In this document: positions 44,058 through 52,145 of the stretch, piece after piece
Layout: each line of letters begins with the position of its first letter
How positions within the stretch are numbered: the first letter of the stretch is position 1
NCBI GenBank assembly: GCA_002390455.1
Contig: DGPN01000023.1
Span: forward strand, 47,703-111,702
DNA: 64,000 bases
Direction of reading: 5' to 3'
From: Flavobacteriaceae bacterium UBA4439
GTDB lineage: Bacteria > Bacteroidota > Bacteroidia > Flavobacteriales > Flavobacteriaceae
Position numbers and translations under genes: made by a program
The notes under the pieces: generated by a model
The model's input: the letters and a program-made list of their open reading frames with translations, nothing else
The model's database searches: none
What the model was told of the DNA's origin: nothing

Positions 44058-44357
44058 ATGAAACCTACTTACCTCATCCTGGGGCTTGCCCTGTTGTTTT
44101 TACTGTTGATCTCCTGTCAAAAAACGGGCAGCAGAACCACCCCCATAAATTACTTTGAAATTGATGACCAAAAGCACAAGATTGTTACACATTGCTTCAC
44201 TTTTTTTTTTGCTCAACTCTGTTATCGACCAATGAATGATCGTTTCTATAGAAAGTCGGAGACTATCAATTTTCGTAATCTTAGTCTCAGAATTGAATGG
44301 TTACTGTTGGGAAATCCCGAAAAAAAAACACCAAAGTTTCAGGAATTGAAACCCTAA
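44058..44357 (+). CDS. Doubtful small lipoprotein, possibly a gene remnant
   Basis: A 99-codon frame whose first 20 residues form a convincing lipoprotein signal, MKPTYLILGLALLFLLLISC, with Cys20. Residues up to about 45 (TTPINYFEIDDQKHKIVTH) resemble secreted Bacteroidota lipoproteins. After a run of ten Ts the sequence turns into basic, cysteine-containing text with no protein-like pattern, which suggests a truncated or frameshifted gene. Neither alternative frame stays open for long past the T-run, so a simple single frameshift does not restore it. It has no homology I recognise and is convergent with hflX. Confidence 0.35.
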   Translation: MKPTYLILGLALLFLLLISCQKTGSRTTPINYFEIDDQKHKIVTHCFTFFFAQLCYRPMNDRFYRKSETINFRNLSLRIEWLLLGNPEKKTPKFQELKP

Positions 44358-44360
44358 ACA

Positions 44361-44420
44361 CTATTAATTTTTTTCCTACTCCTTCAAAAAGAAAAGGACA
44401 GAAAAAATTAAAAATAATAG
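44361..44420. terminator. Possible AT-rich bidirectional hairpin between 44058 frame and hflX
   Basis: Imperfect inverted repeat: CTATTAATTTTTTTCC is mirrored by a later A-rich arm ending TAATAG, with TCCTT/AAGGA near the loop. Only A/T pairing dominates and bulges are needed, so the call is weak. It ends three bases before the hflX stop. Confidence 0.3.
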
Positions 44421-44422
44421 AA

Positions 44423-45628
44423 TTAATCCAATCCTTCGGGGTATAAAAAATGGTTGTAAGGAAAACGGGTGATGTGAATTTTTCGGGTTTCGGTATATAC
44501 CCTTTCCCGAAAAGCCTGAAGATTTTCTTTGTTGATGGCCGAAATGAAAAGTGCTCGGTCGTTGACCCGATGCATCCAAGTCGATTGCCATTCCTCAAGG
44601 CTGTAATGTTTTGAAGTTCTCTCGGCCATCAGGTCGGTTTCATCCCAGGGTTCAGCTTGGTAGGCGTCGATTTTATTAAAGACCATTAAGGTGGGTTTGT
44701 CCAAACTTTTTATTTCACCTAGAATTTGATTGACAGACTCGATATGTTCTTCAAAATTGGGATGGGAAATGTCCACCACATGCAGCAACAAATCGGCTTC
44801 TTGCACCTCGTCCAAAGTACTTTTAAAAGACTCCACCAGCTGGGTGGGCAGTTTGCGAATAAAACCTACGGTATCGCTCAGCAAAAAAGGTAAATTTCCA
44901 ATGACCACCTTGCGCACGGTGGTATCTAGTGTAGCAAAAAGTTTGTTTTCGGCAAAGACCTTACTTTTGGCAATGACATTCATCAGGGTAGATTTGCCCA
45001 CATTGGTATAGCCCACCAAGGCGACCCTCACCAAAGCCCCACGATTGCCCCTTTGGGTGGCCATTTGCTTATCGATAGTGGTCAGTTTTTTCTTAAGTAG
45101 GGAAATTTTATCCCTTACAATTCGTCGGTCGGTTTCGATTTCCGTTTCCCCAGGTCCACGCATTCCAATCCCACCGCGTTGGCGTTCCAAATGCGTCCAA
45201 AGTCCTTTGAGTCGGGGCAACAAATATTCATATTGTGCCAATTCCACCTGTGTACGGGCATAACTGGTTTGGGCGCGCTGGGCAAAAATATCCAAGATCA
45301 AACCCGTACGATCCAAAATTTTACAACGCAAAATCTTTTCGATATTCCCCTGTTGGGCTGGAGTCAGTTCATCGTCAAAGACTACGGTGGTCACCTCGTT
45401 ATCAGTAACATAACCTTCAACCTCTGCCATTTTTCCGGAACCGATAAAGGTCTTGGGATTGGGGATTTGCATTTTTTGAACAAAGCGTTTTAATACCTGA
45501 CCTCCAGCGGTATGAGTCAAAAAAGCCAATTCGTCAAGATACTCTTTCGATTGGAGAGCATCCTGCTGACTGTTGATGATCCCCACGATCACCGTTTTTT
45601 CAAGTGTAAGCGATTTGGCTTCAATCAT
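44423..45628 (-). CDS. hflX: GTPase HflX
   Basis: A 401-residue ribosome-associated GTPase that splits stalled ribosomes under stress in other bacteria. The N-terminal HflX domain includes GKMAEVEGYV and LDRTGLILDIFAQRAQTSYARTQVEL; a glycine-rich RGGIGMRGPGETEIETDRR linker follows; the G domain has P-loop GYTNVGKST, DTVGFIRKLP and NKID. The C-terminal stretch is short. It follows lpxH with a four-base gap and belongs to the metB-like/lpxH/hflX transcription unit. Confidence 0.96.
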   Translation of the reverse strand: MIEAKSLTLEKTVIVGIINSQQDALQSKEYLDELAFLTHTAGGQVLKRFVQKMQIPNPKTFIGSGKMAEVEGYVTDNEVTTVVFDDELTPAQQGNIEKILRCKILDRTGLILDIFAQRAQTSYARTQVELAQYEYLLPRLKGLWTHLERQRGGIGMRGPGETEIETDRRIVRDKISLLKKKLTTIDKQMATQRGNRGALVRVALVGYTNVGKSTLMNVIAKSKVFAENKLFATLDTTVRKVVIGNLPFLLSDTVGFIRKLPTQLVESFKSTLDEVQEADLLLHVVDISHPNFEEHIESVNQILGEIKSLDKPTLMVFNKIDAYQAEPWDETDLMAERTSKHYSLEEWQSTWMHRVNDRALFISAINKENLQAFRERVYTETRKIHITRFPYNHFLYPEGLD

Positions 45629-45632
45629 TGGG

Positions 45633-46391
45633 CTATTTCTTCCAATTTTTTAGAATCAAGTGCTTACCGTCATATTCTGCATAGGTGTTGTGGGTAATCC
45701 AATCTCCCAAATTGATGTATTGGGATTTTTCGCTCAAATTGATTTCCAAAGGCAGATGGCGATGGCCAAAAACAAAATAATCAAAGTGTTCCTCCTGAAG
45801 CTTTTTTTTGGAATAGGCCACCAACCATTCTTTGTCCTCCCCTAAAAATTTAACATCTTCCTCCCCAGAAATAATTTTGTTTTTTCGAGAGAGGTATTGC
45901 CCCAATCGGACACCCCAGTCGGGGTGTAACCAGCGAAATAGCCACTTAGAAATAGGGTTTGTAAACAACTTTTTCATGCGTTTGTAGCCCTTATCTCCGG
46001 GGCCCAATCCATCGCCATGTCCGATCAAAAAACGGGAGGCTCCCACGCTCAAAGTGATGGGATGGTGGTGGACAGTAACGCCAAGTTCTTTTTGAAAATA
46101 ATCCCGCATCCACAGATCGTGGTTGCCTACAAAAAAAGTGATGGGAATACCAGCATCGGACAATTCTGCCAGTTTGCCCAGTACACGAACAAAACCTTTG
46201 GGTACCACGGTCTTGTATTCAAACCAAAAGTCGAAGAGATCGCCCAACAAATATATCGCAGCGGCGTCTTTTCGAATATCTTCCAACCAAGTGACAAAAA
46301 ATTTTTCTCTTTCCCGGCTTTCTTTTTCATCCGGTAAACCCAGATGATTATCAGAGGCAAAGTATATTTTTTTGTTTTTTGGAAGCTCCAT
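45633..46391 (-). CDS. lpxH: UDP-2,3-diacylglucosamine diphosphatase, LpxH-like
   Basis: Cleaves UDP-diacylglucosamine to lipid X in lipid A synthesis. A 252-residue calcineurin-like phosphoesterase with ordered metal motifs: FASDNHLG (D-x-H), YLLGDLFDFW (GD), FFVGNHDLWM (GNHD), IGHGDG and FVFGHRHLP (GHxH). The charged helices between GHGDG and the last motif form the lipid-binding cap. Bacteroidota proteins of this type are longer than some LpxH and the exact substrate has rarely been tested, so the symbol is likely but not certain. Confidence 0.85.
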   Translation of the reverse strand: MELPKNKKIYFASDNHLGLPDEKESREREKFFVTWLEDIRKDAAAIYLLGDLFDFWFEYKTVVPKGFVRVLGKLAELSDAGIPITFFVGNHDLWMRDYFQKELGVTVHHHPITLSVGASRFLIGHGDGLGPGDKGYKRMKKLFTNPISKWLFRWLHPDWGVRLGQYLSRKNKIISGEEDVKFLGEDKEWLVAYSKKKLQEEHFDYFVFGHRHLPLEINLSEKSQYINLGDWITHNTYAEYDGKHLILKNWKK

Positions 46392-46407
46392 AAAATATAA
46401 AGTTAGG

Positions 46408-47559
46408 CTAACCTATGGCCTGATCCAAATCCTCTATCAGATCTTGCACGTCTTCAATACCTACACTGAGACGGATCAATCCATCGACTACCCCACTTTT
46501 TTCGCGAACCGCTTTGGGTATAGAGGCATGGGTCATAGAAGCCGGATGCCCAGCCAAACTTTCTACCCCACCCAAGGATTCGGCCAAGGTAAAGAGCTTT
46601 AAGTTTTCTACTATATTTATAGTTGTTTGTAAATCTCCTCCTTGGGGGACAAAAGAGAGCATACCGCCAAAGGCGTTCATTTGTTTTTTAGCCACCTCGT
46701 GGTTGGGATGATCCACCAATCCAGGCCAATAAACCCTTTCAATTTTAGGGTGATGTTGGAGGTAAATGGCCACCGCAGCTCCATTTTCACAATGTCTTTG
46801 CATCCTCAGGTGTAGGGTTTTGATGCCCCTAAGGGTGAGAAAGCAGTCCATAGGTCCTGGGACGGCACCGCCTGAATTTTGGATAAAGGCGAGTTTTTCT
46901 TGCAGGGCGTCATCATTGACCACCAAAAGTCCTAAAACAGTATCACTGTGTCCGGCGAGGTATTTGGTCGCAGAATGTAAAACGATATCGGCACCCAGAT
47001 CTAGGGGCTGTTGCAGATAGGGAGAGGCAAAGGTATTGTCAACGGCCACCAAGGCGTTGTGGTCTTTTCCCATTGCGGCAATGGCTCGGATGTCCACCAC
47101 CTTCATCATGGGATTGGTGGGAGTTTCGATCCAGATGAGTCGGGTTTTGTCGTTTAGAAATTGGGCCACAGTGTCGGGATTTTCCATATTGACAAAATGG
47201 ATTTTTAATCCATATTTTTCAAAAATTTTGGTCATCAATCGATAGGATCCACCGTAAAGATCGTCGGTGGAAATGATTTCATCTCCAGGTTGAAAGAGTT
47301 TAAGAATGGTATCCATGGCAGCCATCCCTGAGGCAAAGGCCAAACCGTGTTTTGCATTTTCGATACTGGCAATAGAACGCTCTAAGGCCGTTCGGGTGGG
47401 GTTGTGCGTCCGACTGTATTCATAACCTTTGTGAGCCCCTGGAGTGGTTTGGGCATAGGTAGAGGTTTGATAAATGGGCGGCATCACAGATCCATAGGCT
47501 TTATCGGGTTGCTGACCTCCGTGAATTGTGGCACTGTTAAAACGCAATTTTTTCGCCAT
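46408..47559 (-). CDS. Cystathionine gamma-synthase/lyase-type PLP enzyme
   Basis: A 383-residue trans-sulfuration enzyme (Cys/Met metabolism PLP family). The N-terminal YEYSRTHNPTRTALER binds PLP phosphate and substrate; the Schiff-base lysine is in LHSATKYLAGHSDT; DDLYGGSYRL and VDNTFASPYLQQPLDLGAD flank the active site. Distinguishing cystathionine gamma-synthase, gamma-lyase and O-acylhomoserine sulfhydrylase is not safe from sequence alone. It heads a three-gene minus-strand unit with lpxH and hflX and has a -7 box 21 bases upstream. Confidence 0.92.
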   Translation of the reverse strand: MAKKLRFNSATIHGGQQPDKAYGSVMPPIYQTSTYAQTTPGAHKGYEYSRTHNPTRTALERSIASIENAKHGLAFASGMAAMDTILKLFQPGDEIISTDDLYGGSYRLMTKIFEKYGLKIHFVNMENPDTVAQFLNDKTRLIWIETPTNPMMKVVDIRAIAAMGKDHNALVAVDNTFASPYLQQPLDLGADIVLHSATKYLAGHSDTVLGLLVVNDDALQEKLAFIQNSGGAVPGPMDCFLTLRGIKTLHLRMQRHCENGAAVAIYLQHHPKIERVYWPGLVDHPNHEVAKKQMNAFGGMLSFVPQGGDLQTTINIVENLKLFTLAESLGGVESLAGHPASMTHASIPKAVREKSGVVDGLIRLSVGIEDVQDLIEDLDQAIG

Positions 47560-47580
47560 TACTATCGATTTTAGTTACCG

Positions 47581-47588
47581 CAAAGGTA
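47581..47588 (-). promoter_or_regulatory. -7 box TACCTTTG for the cystathionine-enzyme/lpxH/hflX unit
   Basis: Exact TAnnTTTG on the minus strand, 21 bases before the ATG. No TTG is found at the -33 distance. The rest of the divergent 253-bp intergenic region (47560-47812) shows no further clear signal. Confidence 0.5.
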
Positions 47589-47812
47589 TTGGAATTTTGG
47601 GAAAAAGAATCAGCATGCGTCAAAGAAAGAATGAGTATCAAGCTATTGCGGATAGTAATGAAAATCGGCACATCAGCGGCTAATCCTTGCAATGGGTCTG
47701 ACTGAATGTAAAGTCTTTAGAAATTGATCTGTAAAAGGATCAAAAAAAACAGCGGTTCAAGACTTTTCATTATCGGTCTAAAAACCATTTCTTTGCACTA
47801 TAAATTCAAAAG

Positions 47813-48169
47813 ATGAACTATTTTCTTTATTTGGGCAGTTGTAGCACTTGCAAAAGGATATTGGAAGTACTGGCATTGCCTGAAGAGGTTAAATTGATCG
47901 ATATCAAAAAAGATCCTCTTAGCACAGATCAGTTGGATTTTTTGTATCAAAATACAGGCAGTTATTTGGCTTTGATCAACAAACGGGCTCAATTGTTTAA
48001 GCAACGACAAATCGATACGCAAAAGCTCACAGAGGATTCCGCCAAAAATTTACTCTTGGAACACTATACCTTTCTCAAACGTCCAGTATTGGTTTATCAA
48101 GACAAAGTGTTTGTGGGCAACAGTAAGGTTGTGGTTGCGGAGGCAAAAAAATGGATCGATGAACAATAG
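47813..48169 (+). CDS. ArsC/Spx-type thioredoxin-fold protein
   Basis: A 118-residue protein with a thioredoxin-like start and a C10-S-T-C13 redox pair (GSCSTCKRILEVL), the helix-rich ArsC insert (INKRAQLFKQRQIDTQKLTEDSAKNLLLEH), and a cis-Pro strand LKRPVLVYQDKVFVGN. ArsC itself uses one Cys and glutathione or glutaredoxin, whereas the CxxC is closer to the YffB/Spx side. Arsenate reduction is therefore not claimed. It overlaps the EamA transporter start by 11 bases. Confidence 0.88.
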   Translation: MNYFLYLGSCSTCKRILEVLALPEEVKLIDIKKDPLSTDQLDFLYQNTGSYLALINKRAQLFKQRQIDTQKLTEDSAKNLLLEHYTFLKRPVLVYQDKVFVGNSKVVVAEAKKWIDEQ

Positions 48170-49061
48170 ATCGTGGGCGCTTTTGGCTGCTGGCGGAGCC
48201 ACAGCCATATATGGACTCAACCATACAATAGCCAAGGTAGTAATGCCGCAATATGTCGGAGCTTTTGGATTTATTTTTATTCGTACAGCAGGAGCTGGTA
48301 TTCTTTTCTGGTTACTCAGTTTCTTTTTAAAATCAGAGAAAATTGAGCGAGTTGATTACCTCCGAGTATTTCTGGCTGCCCTAATGGGCATGTGCATCAA
48401 TATGCTTTCATTCTTTAAAGGATTGGAGCTTTCAACCCCTGTAAATAGTGGAATTTTTGCCACCACCAATCCCATCCTAATCCTTTTACTCTCCTATCTT
48501 TTTTTGAACGAAAAAATTGGGATGAAGAAGTTTTTAGGCATCACCTTGGGATTTGCTGGTGCCATGATACTGGTACTCTACGGTACCCAAAATACCAGTA
48601 GTGCACCCGATGTACTATTGGGAAACATTTTCTTTATAATCAATTCTATCTTCTTTTCTGGATTTATCATTGTGGTCAAGCCGTTGACAGAAAAATACAA
48701 CACAGTGACCATTATGAAATGGTTATTTCTCATTGGCTTTGTGCTCACCTTTCCAGTAACATGGGGAGAATATGTTCAAGTGGACTGGATCAATATGCCC
48801 TTTGATGTCCTTTGGAGGGTCACATTTGTTGTTTTAGGAACGACCTTTTTAACCTATTTGCTCAACCTCTATGCCCTTAAGAATTTACAGGCTTCGACCG
48901 TTGGTGCTTTTGCCTATCCCCAACCGATCATTGCCATAGGATATGCTGTCTATACAGGAAATGACACCTTGGATGGAGTCAAACTCGTTGCTTGTTTGAT
49001 GATTATGACAGGGGTTTATTTGGTTTCCAAAAAGCCATTAAGATTACAAAGTAAAGACTAA
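48159..49061 (+). CDS. EamA/DMT-family transporter
   Basis: A 300-residue inner-membrane protein with ten predicted helices in two EamA repeats, opening SWALLAAGGATAIYGLNHTIAKVVMP and with the second repeat starting near LLGNIFFIINSIFFSG. The family exports amino acids, metabolites or drugs; the substrate is not readable. The ATG at 48159 overlaps the ArsC-like gene by 11 bases, so the pair is co-translated. A longer frame from 48111 would lie fully inside the upstream gene and was rejected. Confidence 0.88.
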   Translation: MNNRSWALLAAGGATAIYGLNHTIAKVVMPQYVGAFGFIFIRTAGAGILFWLLSFFLKSEKIERVDYLRVFLAALMGMCINMLSFFKGLELSTPVNSGIFATTNPILILLLSYLFLNEKIGMKKFLGITLGFAGAMILVLYGTQNTSSAPDVLLGNIFFIINSIFFSGFIIVVKPLTEKYNTVTIMKWLFLIGFVLTFPVTWGEYVQVDWINMPFDVLWRVTFVVLGTTFLTYLLNLYALKNLQASTVGAFAYPQPIIAIGYAVYTGNDTLDGVKLVACLMIMTGVYLVSKKPLRLQSKD

Positions 49062-49110
49062 GGATTCTAAAAAATATCATTAGGGTAGGGACTAATTATT
49101 ACTACTTTAT

Positions 49111-49118
49111 TATTTTTG
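49111..49118 (+). promoter_or_regulatory. -7 box TATTTTTG for the cytochrome c gene
   Basis: Exact TAnnTTTG, 22 bases before the ATG at 49141. No TTG at -33. Confidence 0.5.
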
Positions 49119-49140
49119 GCAAGTACATTAAAAATTTATA

Positions 49141-49620
49141 ATGAAGAAGTCCTTAACATTTTTAGTTGTCTTGGTTTTAACGATCGCATGCGGTCCGAAA
49201 AAAGAAAAAAAGAAATCTTTTGAGTACAAGCGCCCCTCTACTGAAAAAAAAGTGGAAAAAAAAGAAGTTGAAAAAACGCCTTCCAATACCGAAAACGTTG
49301 GAATTGGGCCCATCACATCAATGGCTTTTGACACAGATATTGATACCGCTATGGCGGAAGAAGGATCGACTGTTTTTAAGCAAAAATGCACCGCTTGTCA
49401 CATGCCCGATCGAAAGTTGATTGGTCCTGCCATGAAGGGGATTTACGACCGCAGAAATCCAGCATGGGTGATGAACATGATTTTAAATCCCACAGAAATG
49501 CTTCAAAAGGACGAAACTGCCTTGGCATTGTTAAAAGAATACAACAATGTAATGATGCTCAACCAAAACCTTACTCAAGAAGAGGCAAGGGCATTGGCTG
49601 AATATTTCAGAACCTTATAG
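49141..49620 (+). CDS. Lipoprotein c-type cytochrome
   Basis: A 159-residue envelope electron carrier. A lipoprotein signal ends at Cys17 (LVLTIAC), followed by a Lys/Glu-rich linker of about 35 residues. The single heme site is C83-T-A-C86-H87, and methionines around NVMMLNQNLTQEEARALAEYF supply the sixth ligand. It lies tail to tail with the GMC dehydrogenase small subunit, the two stop codons adjacent. It is a natural electron acceptor for that flavoenzyme, as in known glucoside 3-dehydrogenases; that link is inference from position. Confidence 0.9.
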   Translation: MKKSLTFLVVLVLTIACGPKKEKKKSFEYKRPSTEKKVEKKEVEKTPSNTENVGIGPITSMAFDTDIDTAMAEEGSTVFKQKCTACHMPDRKLIGPAMKGIYDRRNPAWVMNMILNPTEMLQKDETALALLKEYNNVMMLNQNLTQEEARALAEYFRTL

Positions 49621-50214
49621 CGAAGACCAGGCTTTTCCTCCAGTAGTCTCCATCAAATCAACACAACCTTTTTGTTCTCCTGGAATGGGAGCATAGGCCA
49701 TAACATTTTCGCCAATATATTCATTGGTTTTAAAGGCGTTGATGGTCATGCTGCGAAGTTGTTTTGCAAAATCAGCAGCACTTTGATAGGCTTCGTCGTT
49801 TTTCGCCGAATTTTGTTGCTGTTGATCTGCTTTTAAATACTTGGCCAATTGGGCATCCAAGTCCGAGCGATCTAAACGACTGGCACTGCTTTTGCCGGTA
49901 TCTTTGAGCGATACTGCGATGAACTGATCCAAACCGTCAGTGATTTTTTTCTGAGCTTTCTCATTCAGTATGACATCAATATACCCATCCAAAAATTCTG
50001 GTAATTTTAATTCAATCGCACCAGGAATATCTGTGTCTGGAATGATAAGGTCCATTAATTGAGATACAACCGAAAAATTCTCTTTGGAAAAATGAATCGG
50101 TGAAAAAGTATTGGTTTGGGTTTGGCAACTTTGAAGCATTCCAACTACCGCAGGGGTAAGGGTAATGGCTGTGGTTCCAAAACCTATTGTTCTTAAAGCT
50201 TTTCTTCTGTCCAT
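49615..50214 (-). CDS. Gluconate 2-dehydrogenase subunit 3-like small subunit (Tat lipoprotein)
   Basis: A 199-residue protein of the Gluconate_2-dh3 family, the small subunit of GMC-type sugar dehydrogenases. The N-terminus DRRKALRTIGFGTTAITL is a twin-arginine signal and leads to a lipobox (MLQSC). The mature part contains LMDLIIPDTDIPGAIELKLPEF and is helical, as in the family. The subunit usually carries the large subunit through the Tat pathway, since the GMC protein has no signal of its own. It is ten bases behind the GMC gene and adjoins the cytochrome c gene. Confidence 0.9.
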   Translation of the reverse strand: MDRRKALRTIGFGTTAITLTPAVVGMLQSCQTQTNTFSPIHFSKENFSVVSQLMDLIIPDTDIPGAIELKLPEFLDGYIDVILNEKAQKKITDGLDQFIAVSLKDTGKSSASRLDRSDLDAQLAKYLKADQQQQNSAKNDEAYQSAADFAKQLRSMTINAFKTNEYIGENVMAYAPIPGEQKGCVDLMETTGGKAWSSL

Positions 50215-50224
50215 AGTACGTGAG

Positions 50225-51916
50225 TTATAGATTCATTTTTTTAAGTTCATTTACAGCATGGTCGGCCGCTCTAGCAGTCAAGGCCATATAGGTCAATGAT
50301 GGATTTTGATTACCGGCGGAGGTCATTCCTGAGCCATCGGTAACATAAACATTTGACACTGCATGTAGTTGATTGTTCTTGTTAAGGATAGAGGTTTTGG
50401 GGTCGCGTCCCATTCTGGCAGTTCCCATTTCATGTATTCCCAATCCCATGGAATATCCCTTATCAAATTGTGCAATGTCTTTAAAGCCAGCTGCGTCGAG
50501 CATTTCGGCTGCTTGAACCGTCATGTCTTTGCGCATCATTTTTTCGTTTTCCTTGATCTCAGCATCAAAGGTAACAGTAGGCAATCCCCATTGGTCTTTT
50601 TTGTTGTAATCGAGGAACATCTTATTTTCGTGATAGGGCAATGTTTCACCAAATGCGGTCATACCAATGCTCCATCCACCAGGTTTCATCACGGCTTCTT
50701 TGAGTCCTTCACCGTAGGCCATTTCATTGACGATCTGAGTCCAGTCGCCTCGGTTGGCTCCCCCTTGATAACCATATCCTCTGATAAAGTCTTTACGGTT
50801 GGTGGCTCCACCAATATTTCTGAATCTCGGAATGTAAATCCCATTGGGTCTTCTTCCTGTGTAGTACTTATCCTCGTGTCCTTCAACCTTGGCAGTGGCA
50901 CCCAATCTAAAGTGATGATCCATCAAGTTGTGTCCCAACTCTCCTGAGTCATTCCCCATACCATTGGGAAAACGATCGGAGGTGGACTGCATTAATATGG
51001 AAGTCGAAGCAACGGTAGAAGCACAAAGGAAAATTACTTTGGCTTTGTACTCGATGACCTCTTTGGTTTCTGAATCGATCAAACGAACACCAGTAGCTCT
51101 TTTGGAATCGGCATCATACAAGACTTCAGTGACCACAGAATTGGGTCTTAGGGTCATGTTTCCAGTAGCTTCTGCAGCTGGTAAGGTAGAGGAATTACTG
51201 CTGAAATAGGCTCCGAATGGACAACCTCTACGACAGCGATTTCTGTATTGACAAGAATTTCTTCCCAGACCAGGTTTAGTTCCTTCGGTGATGTGAGCTA
51301 CCCTTCCGATGGTAACCAGCCTGTCGGTGAATTTTTTTGCAACTGCATTTTTTAATTCATCTTCGACACAATTGAGTTCCATAGGAGGTAGGAATTCACT
51401 GTCGGGCAAATGGGGCAATCCTAATTTTTCTCCACTGATACCCACGTATTTTTCTACATAACTGTACCAAGGGGCAAGATCTTTATAACGAATGGGCCAA
51501 TCTACTGCAACACCGTCTTTGGCATTGGCTTCAAAATCAAAATCACTCATGCGATAGCTTTGTCTTCCCCAAAGCAATGAACGCCCTCCGACATGATAGC
51601 CTCGGATCCAATCAAAACGTTTAACCTCATTATAGGGGTGTTTGTTGTCATCCACAAAAAAATGAGAAGTAGACTCTGTGTTTACATAATTGGTACGGCT
51701 CTGCTTGGGCTGACGTTTTCTGATTTCTTGGGTGATTCTGTCTCCCCCTTTGAAATCCCATTTGTCCATGTTGGCAGTAGGATAATCCACAGGGTGTTGC
51801 ACCATTGGACCTCTTTCTAACACCAAGGTTTTCAATCCCTTTTCACATAATTCTTTGGCGGCCCAACCTCCGCTGATTCCAGTTCCAACTACTATGGCAT
51901 CGTAACTTTCGTTCAT
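50225..51916 (-). CDS. GMC-family FAD dehydrogenase, glucoside 3-dehydrogenase-like
   Basis: A 563-residue flavoprotein. The FAD loop is AIVVGTGISGGWAAKEL with LVLERG; the C-terminal catalytic pair is in GIHEMGTARMG (His) and GNQNPSLTYMA (Asn). A cysteine group C-x5-C-x3-C (SCQYRNRCRRGCPFGAY) sits near residue 220, where FAD glucose dehydrogenases bind an iron-sulfur cluster. There is no signal peptide, so export would rely on the small subunit. It likely oxidises sugars or glycosides at a ring hydroxyl, C-3 being favoured by the neighbours. Confidence 0.88.
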   Translation of the reverse strand: MNESYDAIVVGTGISGGWAAKELCEKGLKTLVLERGPMVQHPVDYPTANMDKWDFKGGDRITQEIRKRQPKQSRTNYVNTESTSHFFVDDNKHPYNEVKRFDWIRGYHVGGRSLLWGRQSYRMSDFDFEANAKDGVAVDWPIRYKDLAPWYSYVEKYVGISGEKLGLPHLPDSEFLPPMELNCVEDELKNAVAKKFTDRLVTIGRVAHITEGTKPGLGRNSCQYRNRCRRGCPFGAYFSSNSSTLPAAEATGNMTLRPNSVVTEVLYDADSKRATGVRLIDSETKEVIEYKAKVIFLCASTVASTSILMQSTSDRFPNGMGNDSGELGHNLMDHHFRLGATAKVEGHEDKYYTGRRPNGIYIPRFRNIGGATNRKDFIRGYGYQGGANRGDWTQIVNEMAYGEGLKEAVMKPGGWSIGMTAFGETLPYHENKMFLDYNKKDQWGLPTVTFDAEIKENEKMMRKDMTVQAAEMLDAAGFKDIAQFDKGYSMGLGIHEMGTARMGRDPKTSILNKNNQLHAVSNVYVTDGSGMTSAGNQNPSLTYMALTARAADHAVNELKKMNL

Positions 51917-52145
51917 AATGTTTTAACTAAGATTATAATATCATTAATTATTGTAAAAATATCTTTTTGAAGGATAAACAACAACAAAAATGTTTTTTTA
52001 TTTTTTTGAGGAGCATAAATTATGAATCAAGATAGATCCTCTTCTGTATTTCATTTTTGATTTAGGAGGTCTTTATTGAACTTAGATTCCATTTTGGTTT
52101 TGAAAAATTAATCCTATTTTTACTCCAATTGTAAAAATAAATGAA

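Noticed and set aside
43892..44158. An 88-codon plus-strand frame overlapping the start of the small lipoprotein frame
   Set aside because: Starts at a TTG, shows no domain or signal pattern, and crosses the better supported ATG of the lipoprotein in another frame.
47631..47705. A short ATG frame of 24 codons in the gap upstream of the ArsC-like gene
   Set aside because: No hydrophobic helix, no promoter box, and no translation signal; length is within chance.
48111..48158. Extended start for the EamA transporter
   Set aside because: It lies wholly inside the ArsC-like gene and adds a basic leader not typical of the family.
47813..48169. Calling this gene arsenate reductase
   Set aside because: The CxxC and the absence of any ars genes nearby make arsenic detoxification only one of several options.
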